Assembly: GCA_050014355.1 (NCBI GenBank)
Contig: JBEKDL010000051.1
Span: 1 to 19,865, forward strand
Direction of reading: 5' to 3'
Source: Fen-1077 sp050014355
GTDB lineage: Bacteria; Chloroflexota; Dehalococcoidia; Dehalococcoidales; RBG-16-60-22
DNA length: 19,865 bases
The notes under the pieces are model-generated. The model made no database searches. It was not told where the DNA came from and worked only from the letters and a program-made list of their open reading frames with translations. Below, one piece after another: positions 1 to 7,001 of this stretch. The position numbers and the translations under genes are program-made. Within the stretch, counting starts at the first letter, position 1; each line of letters starts with the position of its first letter.

Positions 1-148
1 AGTACAGGCGGACGTTGCCCCGGCTGCGTCGGGGCTCGATGATGCCGACTTTTTCATAGTAGCGCAGGGTATAGGTCTGCGTCGCCAGCATCCGCGCCGC
101 CACGCTGATAACGTAGCGTGGTTCCGTATCAAATTTTTCTCGGTCCAT
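1..148 (-). CDS. hspR: HspR-like MerR-family regulator, N-terminal 49 residues
   Basis: The start of a MerR-family DNA-binding protein that runs off the left edge. The visible residues contain the winged-helix core: YVISVAARML followed by TLRYYEKVGIIEPRRS, which matches the HspR/MerR pattern of helix-turn-helix plus wing. The ATG at 148 has a strong G-rich ribosome binding site (GGGGGG at 152-157). It lies 18 bases downstream of dnaJ on the same strand, so the two are probably co-transcribed. HspR proteins repress dnaK/dnaJ-type operons in actinobacteria and other lineages, and sitting directly after a dnaJ gene is the usual arrangement. No HspR-associated inverted repeat (CTTGAGT-N7-ACTCAAG type) is visible upstream of dnaJ. 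The effector-sensing C-terminus is outside the window, so another MerR-type role cannot be excluded. Confidence 0.8.
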   Translation of the reverse strand, partial: MDREKFDTEPRYVISVAARMLATQTYTLRYYEKVGIIEPRRSRGNVRLY

Positions 149-166
149 ATAACCCCCCGTTTAGCT

Positions 167-1162
167 TCAGGCCGGCCGGATTTTCCCCAGCTGCCTGAAA
201 AGCTCCTTTTCTTTTTCCGTCAGGCCGGTAGGCAAAACGACGTTTACCTTAACCAGCAAGTCTCCCCGGGCGGACGTGCCCAGCCTGGGCATACCCTGTC
301 CGGCAAGGCGGAAGACCCGGCCGTTCTGTGTCTCCGATGGGATTTTCAAAGCCAGTTTACCTTTCGGGGTCGGCACCTGAATTTCACCGCCCAGGATAGC
401 CATGGAAAGCGGCACGGTCACGGTGGCGTTCAGGTTGTCGCCGTCACGTTCGAAAAGCTTGTGCGGCAGAACGGTGATGACAAGGTAAAGGTCGCCGGTT
501 TCACCGCCGTACCCGGGCTGCCCCTTGCCGGCGATACGTACCCTGGAGCCGGTGCTGACGCCCGGTGGGATTTTTACCTCTAACCGCTTGATGCTGGATA
601 CCGCTCCAGCGCCGCGGCATGTTGAGCAGGCCACATTTTGAATCCTCCCGGTGCCTTTGCAGGTAGGGCAGGGTTCTTCAACCTGGAGGCTGATGGTACG
701 GCTGGTGCCGCTGTAGGCTTCCTCCAGTGTTACTTCGACGGGCGTTTCCAGGTCCTGACCGCGCCGCGATTGGGCGCGGCGGGAAGAACCGCGGGGACGC
801 CCGCTACGGAGCAGCTCTTCAAAGATGCTGTCCATATCGCCAATGTCCCCGCCGAAGCGAAAACTGGTGTCTTCGCCGGGCGAATACTCGTAGTAACGCG
901 ATTGCGGCTGCCCACCGGCCTTTTCAAACTGGTCGGCGTACTGCCATTTATCGCCGTACTTATCATACTTGGCCCGTTTCTCCTTATCGGCAAGGACCTC
1001 GTAAGCGGCGTTGATCTCCTTGAATTTAGCCTCGGCGTTTTTATCGCCGGGGTTAACGTCGGGATGGTACTTGCGCGCCAGGCGGCGATAGGCCTGCTTG
1101 ATGTCCTTATCGGTGGCGCCTTTTTTAATTCCCAGGAGCTCATAGTAGTCTTTAACAGCCAT
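167..1162 (-). CDS. dnaJ: DnaJ-type co-chaperone with reduced zinc finger (331 aa)
   Basis: An Hsp40 co-chaperone that would stimulate DnaK ATPase activity and deliver unfolded clients in the cytoplasm. The J domain covers about residues 4-69 with the essential HPD at 33-35. A Gly/Phe- and Arg-rich linker follows (about 80-135), then a zinc-binding segment and the C-terminal substrate-binding domains (to 331). The zinc segment has only two CxxCxGxG motifs (C165/C168 and C179/C182) instead of the four of classical DnaJ, so one zinc site at most can form. Length is shorter than E. coli DnaJ (about 376) and nearer to CbpA. The ATG at 1162 follows GGAGAG at good spacing. It is the first gene of an operon with the HspR-like gene. 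Calling it DnaJ rather than CbpA rests on the retained partial zinc finger and the regulator next door. Confidence 0.9.
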   Translation of the reverse strand: MAVKDYYELLGIKKGATDKDIKQAYRRLARKYHPDVNPGDKNAEAKFKEINAAYEVLADKEKRAKYDKYGDKWQYADQFEKAGGQPQSRYYEYSPGEDTSFRFGGDIGDMDSIFEELLRSGRPRGSSRRAQSRRGQDLETPVEVTLEEAYSGTSRTISLQVEEPCPTCKGTGRIQNVACSTCRGAGAVSSIKRLEVKIPPGVSTGSRVRIAGKGQPGYGGETGDLYLVITVLPHKLFERDGDNLNATVTVPLSMAILGGEIQVPTPKGKLALKIPSETQNGRVFRLAGQGMPRLGTSARGDLLVKVNVVLPTGLTEKEKELFRQLGKIRPA

Positions 1163-1188
1163 ATCTTCTCTCCATAATACTTAATTTC

Positions 1189-1217
1189 ATTATATCCGGT
1201 ATCAGGATAATTGTCAA
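1189..1217 (-). promoter_or_regulatory. Consensus sigma-70 promoter of dnaJ-hspR
   Basis: On the minus strand TTGACA (1212-1217) and TATAAT (1189-1194) are separated by exactly 17 bases, a perfect housekeeping consensus. The predicted transcript would start near 1182, about 20 bases before the dnaJ ATG. A strong constitutive promoter in front of a chaperone gene suggests control by repression, in line with HspR next door. Confidence 0.75.
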
Positions 1218-1233
1218 TATATAATAAGGAAAG

Positions 1234-1251
1234 TTAATAATGAATTATTAA
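1234..1251. repeat. Perfect inverted repeat, possible operator
   Basis: TTAATAAT-GA-ATTATTAA: two perfect 8-base arms with a 2-base centre. It lies 17 bases upstream of the dnaJ -35 box and about 40 bases upstream of the plus-strand -35 box, in the shared divergent promoter region. It does not match the known HspR or CIRCE consensus. It could be an operator for a dimeric regulator, or merely an A+T-rich palindrome. Confidence 0.4.
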
Positions 1252-1292
1252 GTAGGCCGGATAGGTCAAATTACTTTGTACCGATGGTCATA

Positions 1293-1333
1293 TTGACAAG
1301 GCTACCTCGGCGCATGTAATCTATAATGGAGGG
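1293..1333 (+). promoter_or_regulatory. Promoter and RBS of the zinc-ribbon/OB-fold gene
   Basis: TTGACA at 1293-1298 and TGTAAT at 1315-1320, spacer 16, followed by GGAGGG (1328-1333) just before the ATG at 1339. A second TATAAT-like string (1324-1329) is too close to the start codon to serve unless the message has almost no leader. Confidence 0.5.
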
Positions 1334-1338
1334 TTGAT

Positions 1339-2226
1339 ATGGCAGCTTGTCCAAACTGCGGTCGCCGTACACAGCGGACGAAAGACTGGGTCTGCGAGTG
1401 GTGCGGCTATCCGCTTTTATACGGAAACTATAAACAGATAGATAAGACGTATAAAGAGCTCCAGGAAGAGCGGAACCCTTCCTGGAAGTCGGTTAGTCCG
1501 GAGCCCGAATCGGAGTTTAACTTCACTGAAGAAGAAGTGGAGACAGAGCCGGAACCGGAGCCTAAGAAGGAACCGCCCTGGAAATCAAAAAAAGCTCCCC
1601 GGCCGACTTATCCGCAGAAGCGAGAGACTGAACCGGAAAAACCCGCGCCTACGCCGCAGCCGAAATTCGAACCAGCACCCAAGCCAAAGACGGAGCCTGC
1701 GCCTAAGACAAAGCCAGAGCCGATTTTCCCGAAGCCGGAGCCGGTACTTTTGCCCAGGATGGAAACACCACCTGCCCCCAGAACGGAACCGGCCCCTCAA
1801 CCAGCGCCGAAGCAGGTGCCCCCGCTGCGGATGGAACCACCGCCTCCCAGACCGGAGCCCAAAGAAGAGCCAGTCGTCGTGCCCAGACTGGAATCGATTA
1901 AAGACGGGACCCAACTGACCATCGACCAGATAGACGCACTCTTCCGGGCGGACAACATAGCCACGAACGAGGCGCTAAAAGATAAGACGCTTATCGTAAA
2001 AGGAATCGTGAATAAAATCTTTATCCGTGACCATCTGGATATACGGTATCTGATACTCACCGGCGCGAGGAAGGTCATCTGGAGCGCCCGTTGCCAGTTC
2101 GACAAAGAAGCCGCCGGGCCGATAGGCCGCCTCGGCGAAGGACAGGCGGTCGCCCTGCGCGCCAGGTACGACGGATACGGCAAGAACATCATTTTCAAGG
2201 ACTGCACGCTGGTGGCCGGCGGGTAA
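1339..2226 (+). CDS. Zinc-ribbon protein with Pro/Glu/Lys-rich linker and C-terminal OB-fold (tRNA_anti-like) domain
   Basis: A 295-residue protein with three parts. Residues 4-22 form a four-cysteine zinc ribbon (C4, C7, C19, C22). About 45-185 is a low-complexity linker made of repeated Pro-Glu-Pro/Lys-Pro units. About 190-295 resembles the tRNA_anti-like OB-fold, with alternating strands around KTLIVKGIVNKI, RYLILTGA, and a final NIIFKDCTLV. OB folds of this class bind nucleic acid or other ligands, but no specific substrate can be read from the sequence. There is no signal peptide or membrane segment, so it is probably cytoplasmic. The linker suggests a flexible tether between a partner-binding zinc knuckle and the OB domain. 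Its own promoter and RBS precede it, and it converges on the Nudix gene with an 8-base gap. Function unknown. Confidence 0.75.
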   Translation: MAACPNCGRRTQRTKDWVCEWCGYPLLYGNYKQIDKTYKELQEERNPSWKSVSPEPESEFNFTEEEVETEPEPEPKKEPPWKSKKAPRPTYPQKRETEPEKPAPTPQPKFEPAPKPKTEPAPKTKPEPIFPKPEPVLLPRMETPPAPRTEPAPQPAPKQVPPLRMEPPPPRPEPKEEPVVVPRLESIKDGTQLTIDQIDALFRADNIATNEALKDKTLIVKGIVNKIFIRDHLDIRYLILTGARKVIWSARCQFDKEAAGPIGRLGEGQAVALRARYDGYGKNIIFKDCTLVAGG

Positions 2227-2234
2227 GAATATCT

Positions 2235-2807
2235 TTAGCCGGAGATAGCCGCTTTAAAAATCTCCAGGAACTTTTGCAGTATCCGCGCGGTAGCCCCCCA
2301 GATTATCTTTCCCTGGTAAAGGTAGTTATAAGAGTCGACCACGATGCCCCCATCGAGGGTCTCGATAGCCGGTCTAATGTTTGCCCTGTCCAGCAGCGCG
2401 GAAACCGGCACGCTGATTATCTCGTCCACCTCGGCTTTTTCTATCGTGAATTTATACGGCCAGGGTATCATGGCGACGAACGGTGTCACGATGTAGTTAG
2501 AGGTGGTCGTTATCTCATCGTCCAGCTCTCCAATGACGTCTATATCTTCGGCGCGAAGTCCTATTTCCTCGCAGGCTTCGCGGATGGCGGTATCCCGGAG
2601 CGTTTTATCGCAACTATCCCTTCCCCCGCCCGGGAAGGATACCTGTCCCTTGTGCGTCTTGACAATGTCCGTGCGCTTGATAAAGACGATATAGTATTGA
2701 CCCTGCTCTTGATACAGGGGGATTAAAACGGCGGAGGGTACGCGCGCCGGGTCGTCGATGGGCTGTTTCTGCCGCGCGGCGAGCAAATTTTTAAGTTCTG
2801 TTTTCAC
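2235..2807 (-). CDS. Nudix hydrolase, CoA pyrophosphatase-like (190 aa)
   Basis: A Nudix-fold protein resembling the NudL/YeaB CoA pyrophosphatase group, which cleaves coenzyme A or its derivatives to phosphopantetheine and adenosine bisphosphate. The group signature is visible as HKGQVSFPGG (52-61) leading into the Nudix helix REACEEIG (76-83). The late conserved regions EVDEIISVPVSALL and WGATARIL also fit. In the strict Nudix box (G-x5-E-x7-RE-x2-EE) the first glutamate is lysine (K68); the metal-binding REACEE core is intact. The start is GTG at 2807, the first possible in frame, with a weak AGGG site close in front. It diverges from the acyl-CoA dehydrogenase, so both may touch CoA metabolism, but that is inference. 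Confidence 0.8.
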   Translation of the reverse strand: MKTELKNLLAARQKQPIDDPARVPSAVLIPLYQEQGQYYIVFIKRTDIVKTHKGQVSFPGGGRDSCDKTLRDTAIREACEEIGLRAEDIDVIGELDDEITTTSNYIVTPFVAMIPWPYKFTIEKAEVDEIISVPVSALLDRANIRPAIETLDGGIVVDSYNYLYQGKIIWGATARILQKFLEIFKAAISG

Positions 2808-2870
2808 TGCCCTATATTAATACGGTACCAGCGGGAAATACAAATCCTAGCCTGACTTAAATATATTGTG

Positions 2871-2894
2871 TATAATTGAACTATCCGTGAGGTG
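2871..2894 (+). promoter_or_regulatory. -10 element and RBS of the acyl-CoA dehydrogenase
   Basis: TATAAT at 2871-2876 with no convincing -35 box, then GAGGTG (2889-2894) just before the ATG at 2897. The implied leader is only about 14 bases, similar to the other plus-strand promoters in this window. Confidence 0.4.
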
Positions 2895-2896
2895 AT

Positions 2897-4021
2897 ATGG
2901 ACTTCAATCTGACCGAACCGGAAAAGATGCTCCAAAAGCTGGCCGCCGACTTTGCCGCTAAAGAGGTGGCGCCGCGGGCCGCGGAAATCGACCGCACCAA
3001 TGTCTTTCCTGCCGACCTCGCGAAAGAGATGGGGAAAAGGGGCTTCCAGGGGTTGCCCTATCCGGCGGAATACGGCGGCAGCGGCGCCGGATACACCGGG
3101 TTCGTGCTGGCGCTGGAGCAAATCTGTAAAGCCTCGGTAAGCGTGGGCGCTATCATGGCGGTGAACACGGTTCCGGAAGAAGGCATTTTCCGTTTCGGCA
3201 ATGAAGAGCAGAAAAAACGCCTCCTGACGCCGCTGGCCAGCGGGAAATGGCTCGGCGGTATAGGTTTTACCGAGAGCGAGACCGGCTCCGACCCTAAAGC
3301 GCTGACCACTATGGCGCGCCGCAGCGGGAAGGGCTTCGTTATTAACGGGCAGAAACAGTTCATGTCGCTGGCGACGGCGCTTAACGCGGTGCTGCTTTTT
3401 GCCCGCCGGGAAGGGGAGGGGCTGAACGCTTTTATCGTGGAATCAGCCTCGCCGGGATTTGCGGTGCAGGAAGTCCTCGAAACGATGGGACTGCGCGGAC
3501 TGGGGACATCGATAGTTAATTTCGATGATGTTTACGTGCCCGGGGAAAACCTCATCGGGAACCCAGGGCGGGGCTTCGAGATTCTCCTCGAAGCTATCAG
3601 CGTGGAGCGGATGAGCGTGGCGATGCAGGGGGTGGCGGTGGCGCAGGCGGCCTTGGACATCGCACTGGCGTACGCGCGGGAGAGGAAAGCGCAGGGACGC
3701 CCGATTGCGAAGATGCAGTCCATCCAGCAAATGCTGGCCGAGATGGCCTCGAAAATCGAGGCGGCGCGCTGGCTCGTTTACCGTACCGCTTTCTTACGCG
3801 ACCGGGGGCAGAGCATCCAGTATGAGTCGTCCCTGGCCAAACTTTTCGCTTCACAGGCGGCGGTGGAGGTAACGCGCCTGGCCATGCAGGTGCACGGTTC
3901 TCACGGCACGATAAAATCCCTGCCTCTGGAAAGGCTTTACCGGGACGCCAAGATGACCGAGATTTACGTGGGAATTTCCGAAGTGCACCGGAGCATCATC
4001 GCCAATAAGTTGTTGGAGTAA
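2897..4021 (+). CDS. Acyl-CoA dehydrogenase with catalytic Glu in the helix-G position
   Basis: An FAD-dependent acyl-CoA dehydrogenase of 374 residues that would oxidise an acyl-CoA to the enoyl-CoA and pass electrons to electron-transfer flavoprotein. Family motifs are clear: GFTESETGSD (123-132) around the flavin, the segment GLRGLGTSIVNFDDVYVP (198-215), and a C-terminal RDAKMTEIY. In short- and medium-chain enzymes the catalytic glutamate follows that last motif (IYEGTSE); here the residue is valine (V358). A glutamate is present instead at E237 in SVERM, the position used by isovaleryl-CoA and long-chain enzymes. The protein is therefore probably active, and branched or long substrates are suggested. 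There is no ETF or thiolase neighbour. The next gene starts 3 bases after this stop. Confidence 0.9.
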   Translation: MDFNLTEPEKMLQKLAADFAAKEVAPRAAEIDRTNVFPADLAKEMGKRGFQGLPYPAEYGGSGAGYTGFVLALEQICKASVSVGAIMAVNTVPEEGIFRFGNEEQKKRLLTPLASGKWLGGIGFTESETGSDPKALTTMARRSGKGFVINGQKQFMSLATALNAVLLFARREGEGLNAFIVESASPGFAVQEVLETMGLRGLGTSIVNFDDVYVPGENLIGNPGRGFEILLEAISVERMSVAMQGVAVAQAALDIALAYARERKAQGRPIAKMQSIQQMLAEMASKIEAARWLVYRTAFLRDRGQSIQYESSLAKLFASQAAVEVTRLAMQVHGSHGTIKSLPLERLYRDAKMTEIYVGISEVHRSIIANKLLE

Positions 4022-4024
4022 TAA

Positions 4025-5071
4025 ATGGGAGCTGTTGAAGATATATTTTCTAAACCTCCCGATAAAGTTGAAGTATCCGACTTACAAAAGCTCATTGATG
4101 AAAAACGTGAAGAAACACGTAACTTAGAATATAAATCACCAGACATTTTATCTAAGCCGGTAGATCTTTCTGAATGGGTTTCTGCATTTTTAAATGCCGA
4201 TGGAGGATTAATAATAATAGGCTTATGCGAAAGCGATAAAAATAAGAAAAATAATATTAATACCAAAATATTTCCAGTCAAGTTAGAATTTGTTGGATCT
4301 AGTTATACTAAAGAGCGAGTAGAGCAGCTCGTAATCAATAATATTGGTTGTTCGTCTAGACCGGAAATAAGAATCTATCCAATAAGAAATCCTAATGATT
4401 ATTCTCAGGCTATATACCTAATCGAAGTTCCTCAAGGTGATAACCCTCCTTATCAAGCACAAAATAAAAAGTATTACCGCCGTCTCAACGCAACAAAATA
4501 CGAGATGCCTCATACAGAAATTGCTGATTTTTTTGGGAGAAGGAGAAAACCAAAACTTGTTTTACGATGTCTCGTTATTAATCCAGAAGAATTTGAGATG
4601 ACTGAACTGAAAAAGGCACAAGATTCAGGCGCTGCTGGAGTGCTTAAGTTAAGACAATCATATAGTTTACGTTTGATAGTCTACAATCTTGGCCTTGCAG
4701 CGGCAAAATATGTACGGATAGCTGTAAGTTTTGAAAATATTGATATTGAAAGGGTTATATCTGGGCCAAATCATAGGATAGATGAATTAAGGGAAGATAT
4801 TCCTACCTTACAGTGGGACGAAACAAAAGGCATAATTTATGCGGGAAAGGGTGCGGATGTTGTTTGGGAATTGCAAGTTAAACTTAAGAAAAAGAGGTGG
4901 GGTAAGATTTCTTGGCAGGCTTTTGCAGAAGATATGGATTATCAAGAAGGAACGTATGTATTGTTAGGAGTAGAAACAAAAAAGTTGGGTGAGAAGGAAG
5001 GTTCTTACTGGCTACCGAAATATGAGGATGTATTTCGAGATAATTCCAAAGAACAAAAATTAGAAGATTAG
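4025..5071 (+). CDS. Schlafen AlbA_2-domain protein, probably acquired
   Basis: A 348-residue protein with an N-terminal AlbA_2 (Schlafen-type) domain at about 20-165. The acidic-lysine motif is visible as E30-x4-E35-Y-K37, followed by FLNADGGLIIIGL (56-67), which fits the family's N-x-x-GG-x-(I/L)-x-(I/V)-G pattern. Known members are nucleic-acid binding or RNA-cleaving proteins and some act in defence; that role is not shown here. The rest (about 175-348) is strand-rich with a segment LRLIVYNLGLAAAKYVRI typical of beta-sandwich folds, and I do not recognise it. The gene is strikingly A+T-rich, with AAA/ATA/TTA-type codons, against G+C-rich neighbours. This is the main sign of horizontal transfer. 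GGAG (4015-4018), inside the end of the upstream gene, serves as RBS, so translation may be coupled. Confidence 0.8.
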   Translation: MGAVEDIFSKPPDKVEVSDLQKLIDEKREETRNLEYKSPDILSKPVDLSEWVSAFLNADGGLIIIGLCESDKNKKNNINTKIFPVKLEFVGSSYTKERVEQLVINNIGCSSRPEIRIYPIRNPNDYSQAIYLIEVPQGDNPPYQAQNKKYYRRLNATKYEMPHTEIADFFGRRRKPKLVLRCLVINPEEFEMTELKKAQDSGAAGVLKLRQSYSLRLIVYNLGLAAAKYVRIAVSFENIDIERVISGPNHRIDELREDIPTLQWDETKGIIYAGKGADVVWELQVKLKKKRWGKISWQAFAEDMDYQEGTYVLLGVETKKLGEKEGSYWLPKYEDVFRDNSKEQKLED

Positions 5072-5090
5072 AGGGGATTTTTACAAACTT

Positions 5091-6251
5091 ATGTCCCAGG
5101 ACCATTTTCATTTATTAAAGACCTCCGGAAGCGCCCGCGCCGGCGAGCTTATAACCGCCCACGGCGTGGTACCAACGCCTGTTTTTATGCCGGTAGGCAG
5201 CCAGGCCACCGTCAAGACCCTTACCCCGGATGATATCAAAGAGCTGGGTTTCAACATGATACTGGCCAATACATATCACCTCTACCTGCGGCCGGGCATC
5301 GATGTGATTGAAAAGATGGGCGGCCTGCACAGGTTCATGGCCTGGGACGGCGCTATCCTGACCGACAGCGGCGGCTACCAGGTCTTCAGCCTGGCGCCCC
5401 TGCGCAAAATCGATGATGAAGGTGTCACTTTCCGCTCTCACATCGATGGCAGCGAGCATTTCATCACGCCGGAAAAAGCGGTGCAGTACCAAGAAAGCCT
5501 GGGCGCGGACGTTATCATGGCGCTGGACGAGTGCACGGCCTACGGGGACAGCCGGGAAAAAGTAAAGCAGGCGATGGACAGGACGCACCGCTGGGCGGAG
5601 AGGTGCCTTAAAGCACATATAAAGAAAGGGCAGGCGCTCTATGCTATCGTACAGGGGGGGATGTTCCCGGAATTAAGAAGGCAATCGGCGGAACACCTGA
5701 CGGGGCTGGATTTCCCCGGTTACGCCATCGGCGGGTTGAGCGTGGGCGAGCCTAAAGAAATCACGCTTTCCATATTAAGTGAGACGGTCGCTTTATTGCC
5801 GGTGGACAAACCCCGCTATCTCATGGGCGTCGGTTCGCCGGAGGATATCATCGAAGGGGTGGCGTGGGGCATCGATATTTTCGATTGCGCCCTGCCGACG
5901 CGCGTCGCCCGCAACGGCGCCCTCTTCACCGGGCAAGGTCGGGTCAATATCCGCAACGCGGTATACAAAACGATGGACGCCCCGCTGGACCCCGATTGTG
6001 ACTGCTATACCTGCCGCAACTTTTCCGCGGCTTATTTGAGCCACCTCTTCCGCGCCGGGGAGCTTTTAGGGCTGCGGCTGGCTACGGTGCATAACCTGCG
6101 CTTTATCAATAACTTAATGCGGAAAATCCGGGAGTCTGTCCTCGAAGGCACGTTTAACGCGCTGCGGGAGGATTTTGTGGCCGGGTACGAGACTACCGAT
6201 GAAGTGACCCGGGTGGAGCAAAAGCGGAGGTGGCTAACATCAAGACAATAA
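5091..6251 (+). CDS. tgt: Queuine/preQ1 tRNA-guanine transglycosylase
   Basis: Exchanges guanine-34 of tRNAs with GUN anticodons for preQ1, the committed step of queuosine insertion. The 386-residue length and all signatures fit: TDSGGYQVFS with the general base D92, IFDCALPTR with nucleophile D265, and the zinc site C303, C305, C308 and H334. HGVVPTPVFMPVG near the N-terminus is also typical. The usual SGRNG after LPTR reads VARNG, a mild variation. The ATG at 5091 matches the family N-terminus, but GAGGGG lies about 14 bases upstream, further than usual. No queuosine-synthesis neighbours are present. It may be transcribed with the two upstream genes, since no promoter stands out in the 19-base gap. 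Confidence 0.95.
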   Translation: MSQDHFHLLKTSGSARAGELITAHGVVPTPVFMPVGSQATVKTLTPDDIKELGFNMILANTYHLYLRPGIDVIEKMGGLHRFMAWDGAILTDSGGYQVFSLAPLRKIDDEGVTFRSHIDGSEHFITPEKAVQYQESLGADVIMALDECTAYGDSREKVKQAMDRTHRWAERCLKAHIKKGQALYAIVQGGMFPELRRQSAEHLTGLDFPGYAIGGLSVGEPKEITLSILSETVALLPVDKPRYLMGVGSPEDIIEGVAWGIDIFDCALPTRVARNGALFTGQGRVNIRNAVYKTMDAPLDPDCDCYTCRNFSAAYLSHLFRAGELLGLRLATVHNLRFINNLMRKIRESVLEGTFNALREDFVAGYETTDEVTRVEQKRRWLTSRQ

Positions 6252-6286
6252 ATTCAATAAAAATGACACAACTTTCAGGCGCCTGT

Positions 6287-6317
6287 TTGACTTTTGTTAT
6301 CTCCCGTCTGCTAAAAT
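6287..6317 (+). promoter_or_regulatory. Putative promoter of the mini zinc-ribbon pair
   Basis: TTGACT (6287-6292) and TAAAAT (6312-6317) with a 19-base spacer. Transcription would start near 6324, about 40 bases before the first zinc-ribbon ATG. Confidence 0.4.
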
Positions 6318-6364
6318 ATTAGTCAACTGATACATAGTATTCGTTGTCAGACCGGGGAGAGAAC

Positions 6365-6535
6365 ATGTTTAAGAAGAAAGAGAACAAAAGAAAAAGCTAC
6401 GGGGTTAAAAGAATCGAGGACAAGTATATCTGTGAAGAATGCAGCACTGAAATACCTATCAGGCAAAGTTGTCCGAACTGTAAAAAAGAAATAGATTGGG
6501 ACCGCGCTTTACAGGAAATGGGGCGCTATCAATAA
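6365..6535 (+). CDS. Mini zinc-ribbon protein 1 (56 aa)
   Basis: A small basic protein with a single four-cysteine zinc ribbon, CEEC ... CPNC, ending in KKEIDWDRALQEMGRYQ. The N-terminus is very lysine-rich. I place the start at ATG 6365 because GGGGAGA (6354-6360) is directly upstream; an in-frame TTG at 6344 would extend it by seven residues without a good RBS. It forms a tandem pair with the next gene, with which it shares the layout C-x2-C-x4-P-(I/V)-(R/K)-Q-x-CP-x-C-K-x-E-(I/L)-DWD. Such ribbons occur as stand-alone nucleic-acid or protein-binding modules; the specific role is unknown. Confidence 0.75.
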   Translation: MFKKKENKRKSYGVKRIEDKYICEECSTEIPIRQSCPNCKKEIDWDRALQEMGRYQ

Positions 6536-6572
6536 ATAAATCGTTTTATGAAATATTACTAGGAGGTCGGGA

Positions 6573-6719
6573 ATGGCTAAAGTTAAAAAAGGCAAGAACG
6601 TTCATGAGCATCCGATAAAGCTTGGCGATAAGTTCGTTTGCCCGCGCTGCAGGGCTGTGTTGCCGGTAAAGCAGGACTGCCCGGAGTGCAAGCTGGAGCT
6701 TGACTGGGACAAGATTTAA
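6573..6719 (+). CDS. Mini zinc-ribbon protein 2 (48 aa)
   Basis: A 48-residue gene with a perfect AGGAGG (6561-6566) six bases before its ATG. The product is basic at its N-terminus (MAKVKKGKNV) and carries the four-cysteine ribbon CPRC ... CPEC, ending LELDWDKI. It aligns with the preceding gene over the whole ribbon, including the PVKQDCP/PIRQSCP turn and the final DWD, so the two are tandem paralogs. The gap of 37 bases and strong RBS suggest one message. It stops 7 bases short of the convergent MoaD-like gene. No function can be named. Confidence 0.75.
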   Translation: MAKVKKGKNVHEHPIKLGDKFVCPRCRAVLPVKQDCPECKLELDWDKI

Positions 6720-6726
6720 CGCGGCG

Positions 6727-6999
6727 TCAACCGCCGTGGACTAGAAGCACGATGTTGAGCTTATCGCCGTCCTTGACCGGGCGGGACATCGTGTTGGGAT
6801 AAGCGCTTTCGCCGTTGATGAAAACGTCAAAAGAGGACGTCAGTTCCCCGTTTGTATCGAGAATCATCTTCCCGAATTCCGGGTACTGCCGGGCCAGGTC
6901 GCGGAGGCATTCGCCCACCGTTTTCCCCTCCATTTTCATACTGGTGTGATCATCGGTGTACCGGGCAAAAATCGAGGAAATTTCAACTTCAACGCTCAT
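6727..6999 (-). CDS. MoaD/ThiS-like ubiquitin-fold sulfur carrier (90 aa)
   Basis: A beta-grasp sulfur carrier. The C-terminus is VLLVHGG, the di-glycine tail that is adenylated and then thiocarboxylated in MoaD and ThiS. Length (90) and the FDVFING and KDGDKLNIVL segments fit MoaD. The chosen start is ATG 6999 with CAGG in front; a longer frame back to 7038 would run into the upstream gene. It starts 2 bases after the stop of the E1-like gene, so activator and carrier are surely co-expressed. The molybdenum-related genes upstream favour a molybdopterin role, but a thiamin, cysteine or tungsten-cofactor carrier is possible. Confidence 0.85.
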   Translation of the reverse strand: MSVEVEISSIFARYTDDHTSMKMEGKTVGECLRDLARQYPEFGKMILDTNGELTSSFDVFINGESAYPNTMSRPVKDGDKLNIVLLVHGG

Positions 7000-7001
7000 T
7001 T

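Noticed and set aside
1163..1338. HspR-associated inverted repeat or CIRCE element
   Set aside because: No CTTGAGT/ACTCAAG or CIRCE-like arms could be found; only the A+T-rich palindrome at 1234-1251.
6276..6285. CAGGCGCCTG palindrome after tgt as a terminator
   Set aside because: There is no loop and no T-run follows directly; it is only a 10-base palindrome.
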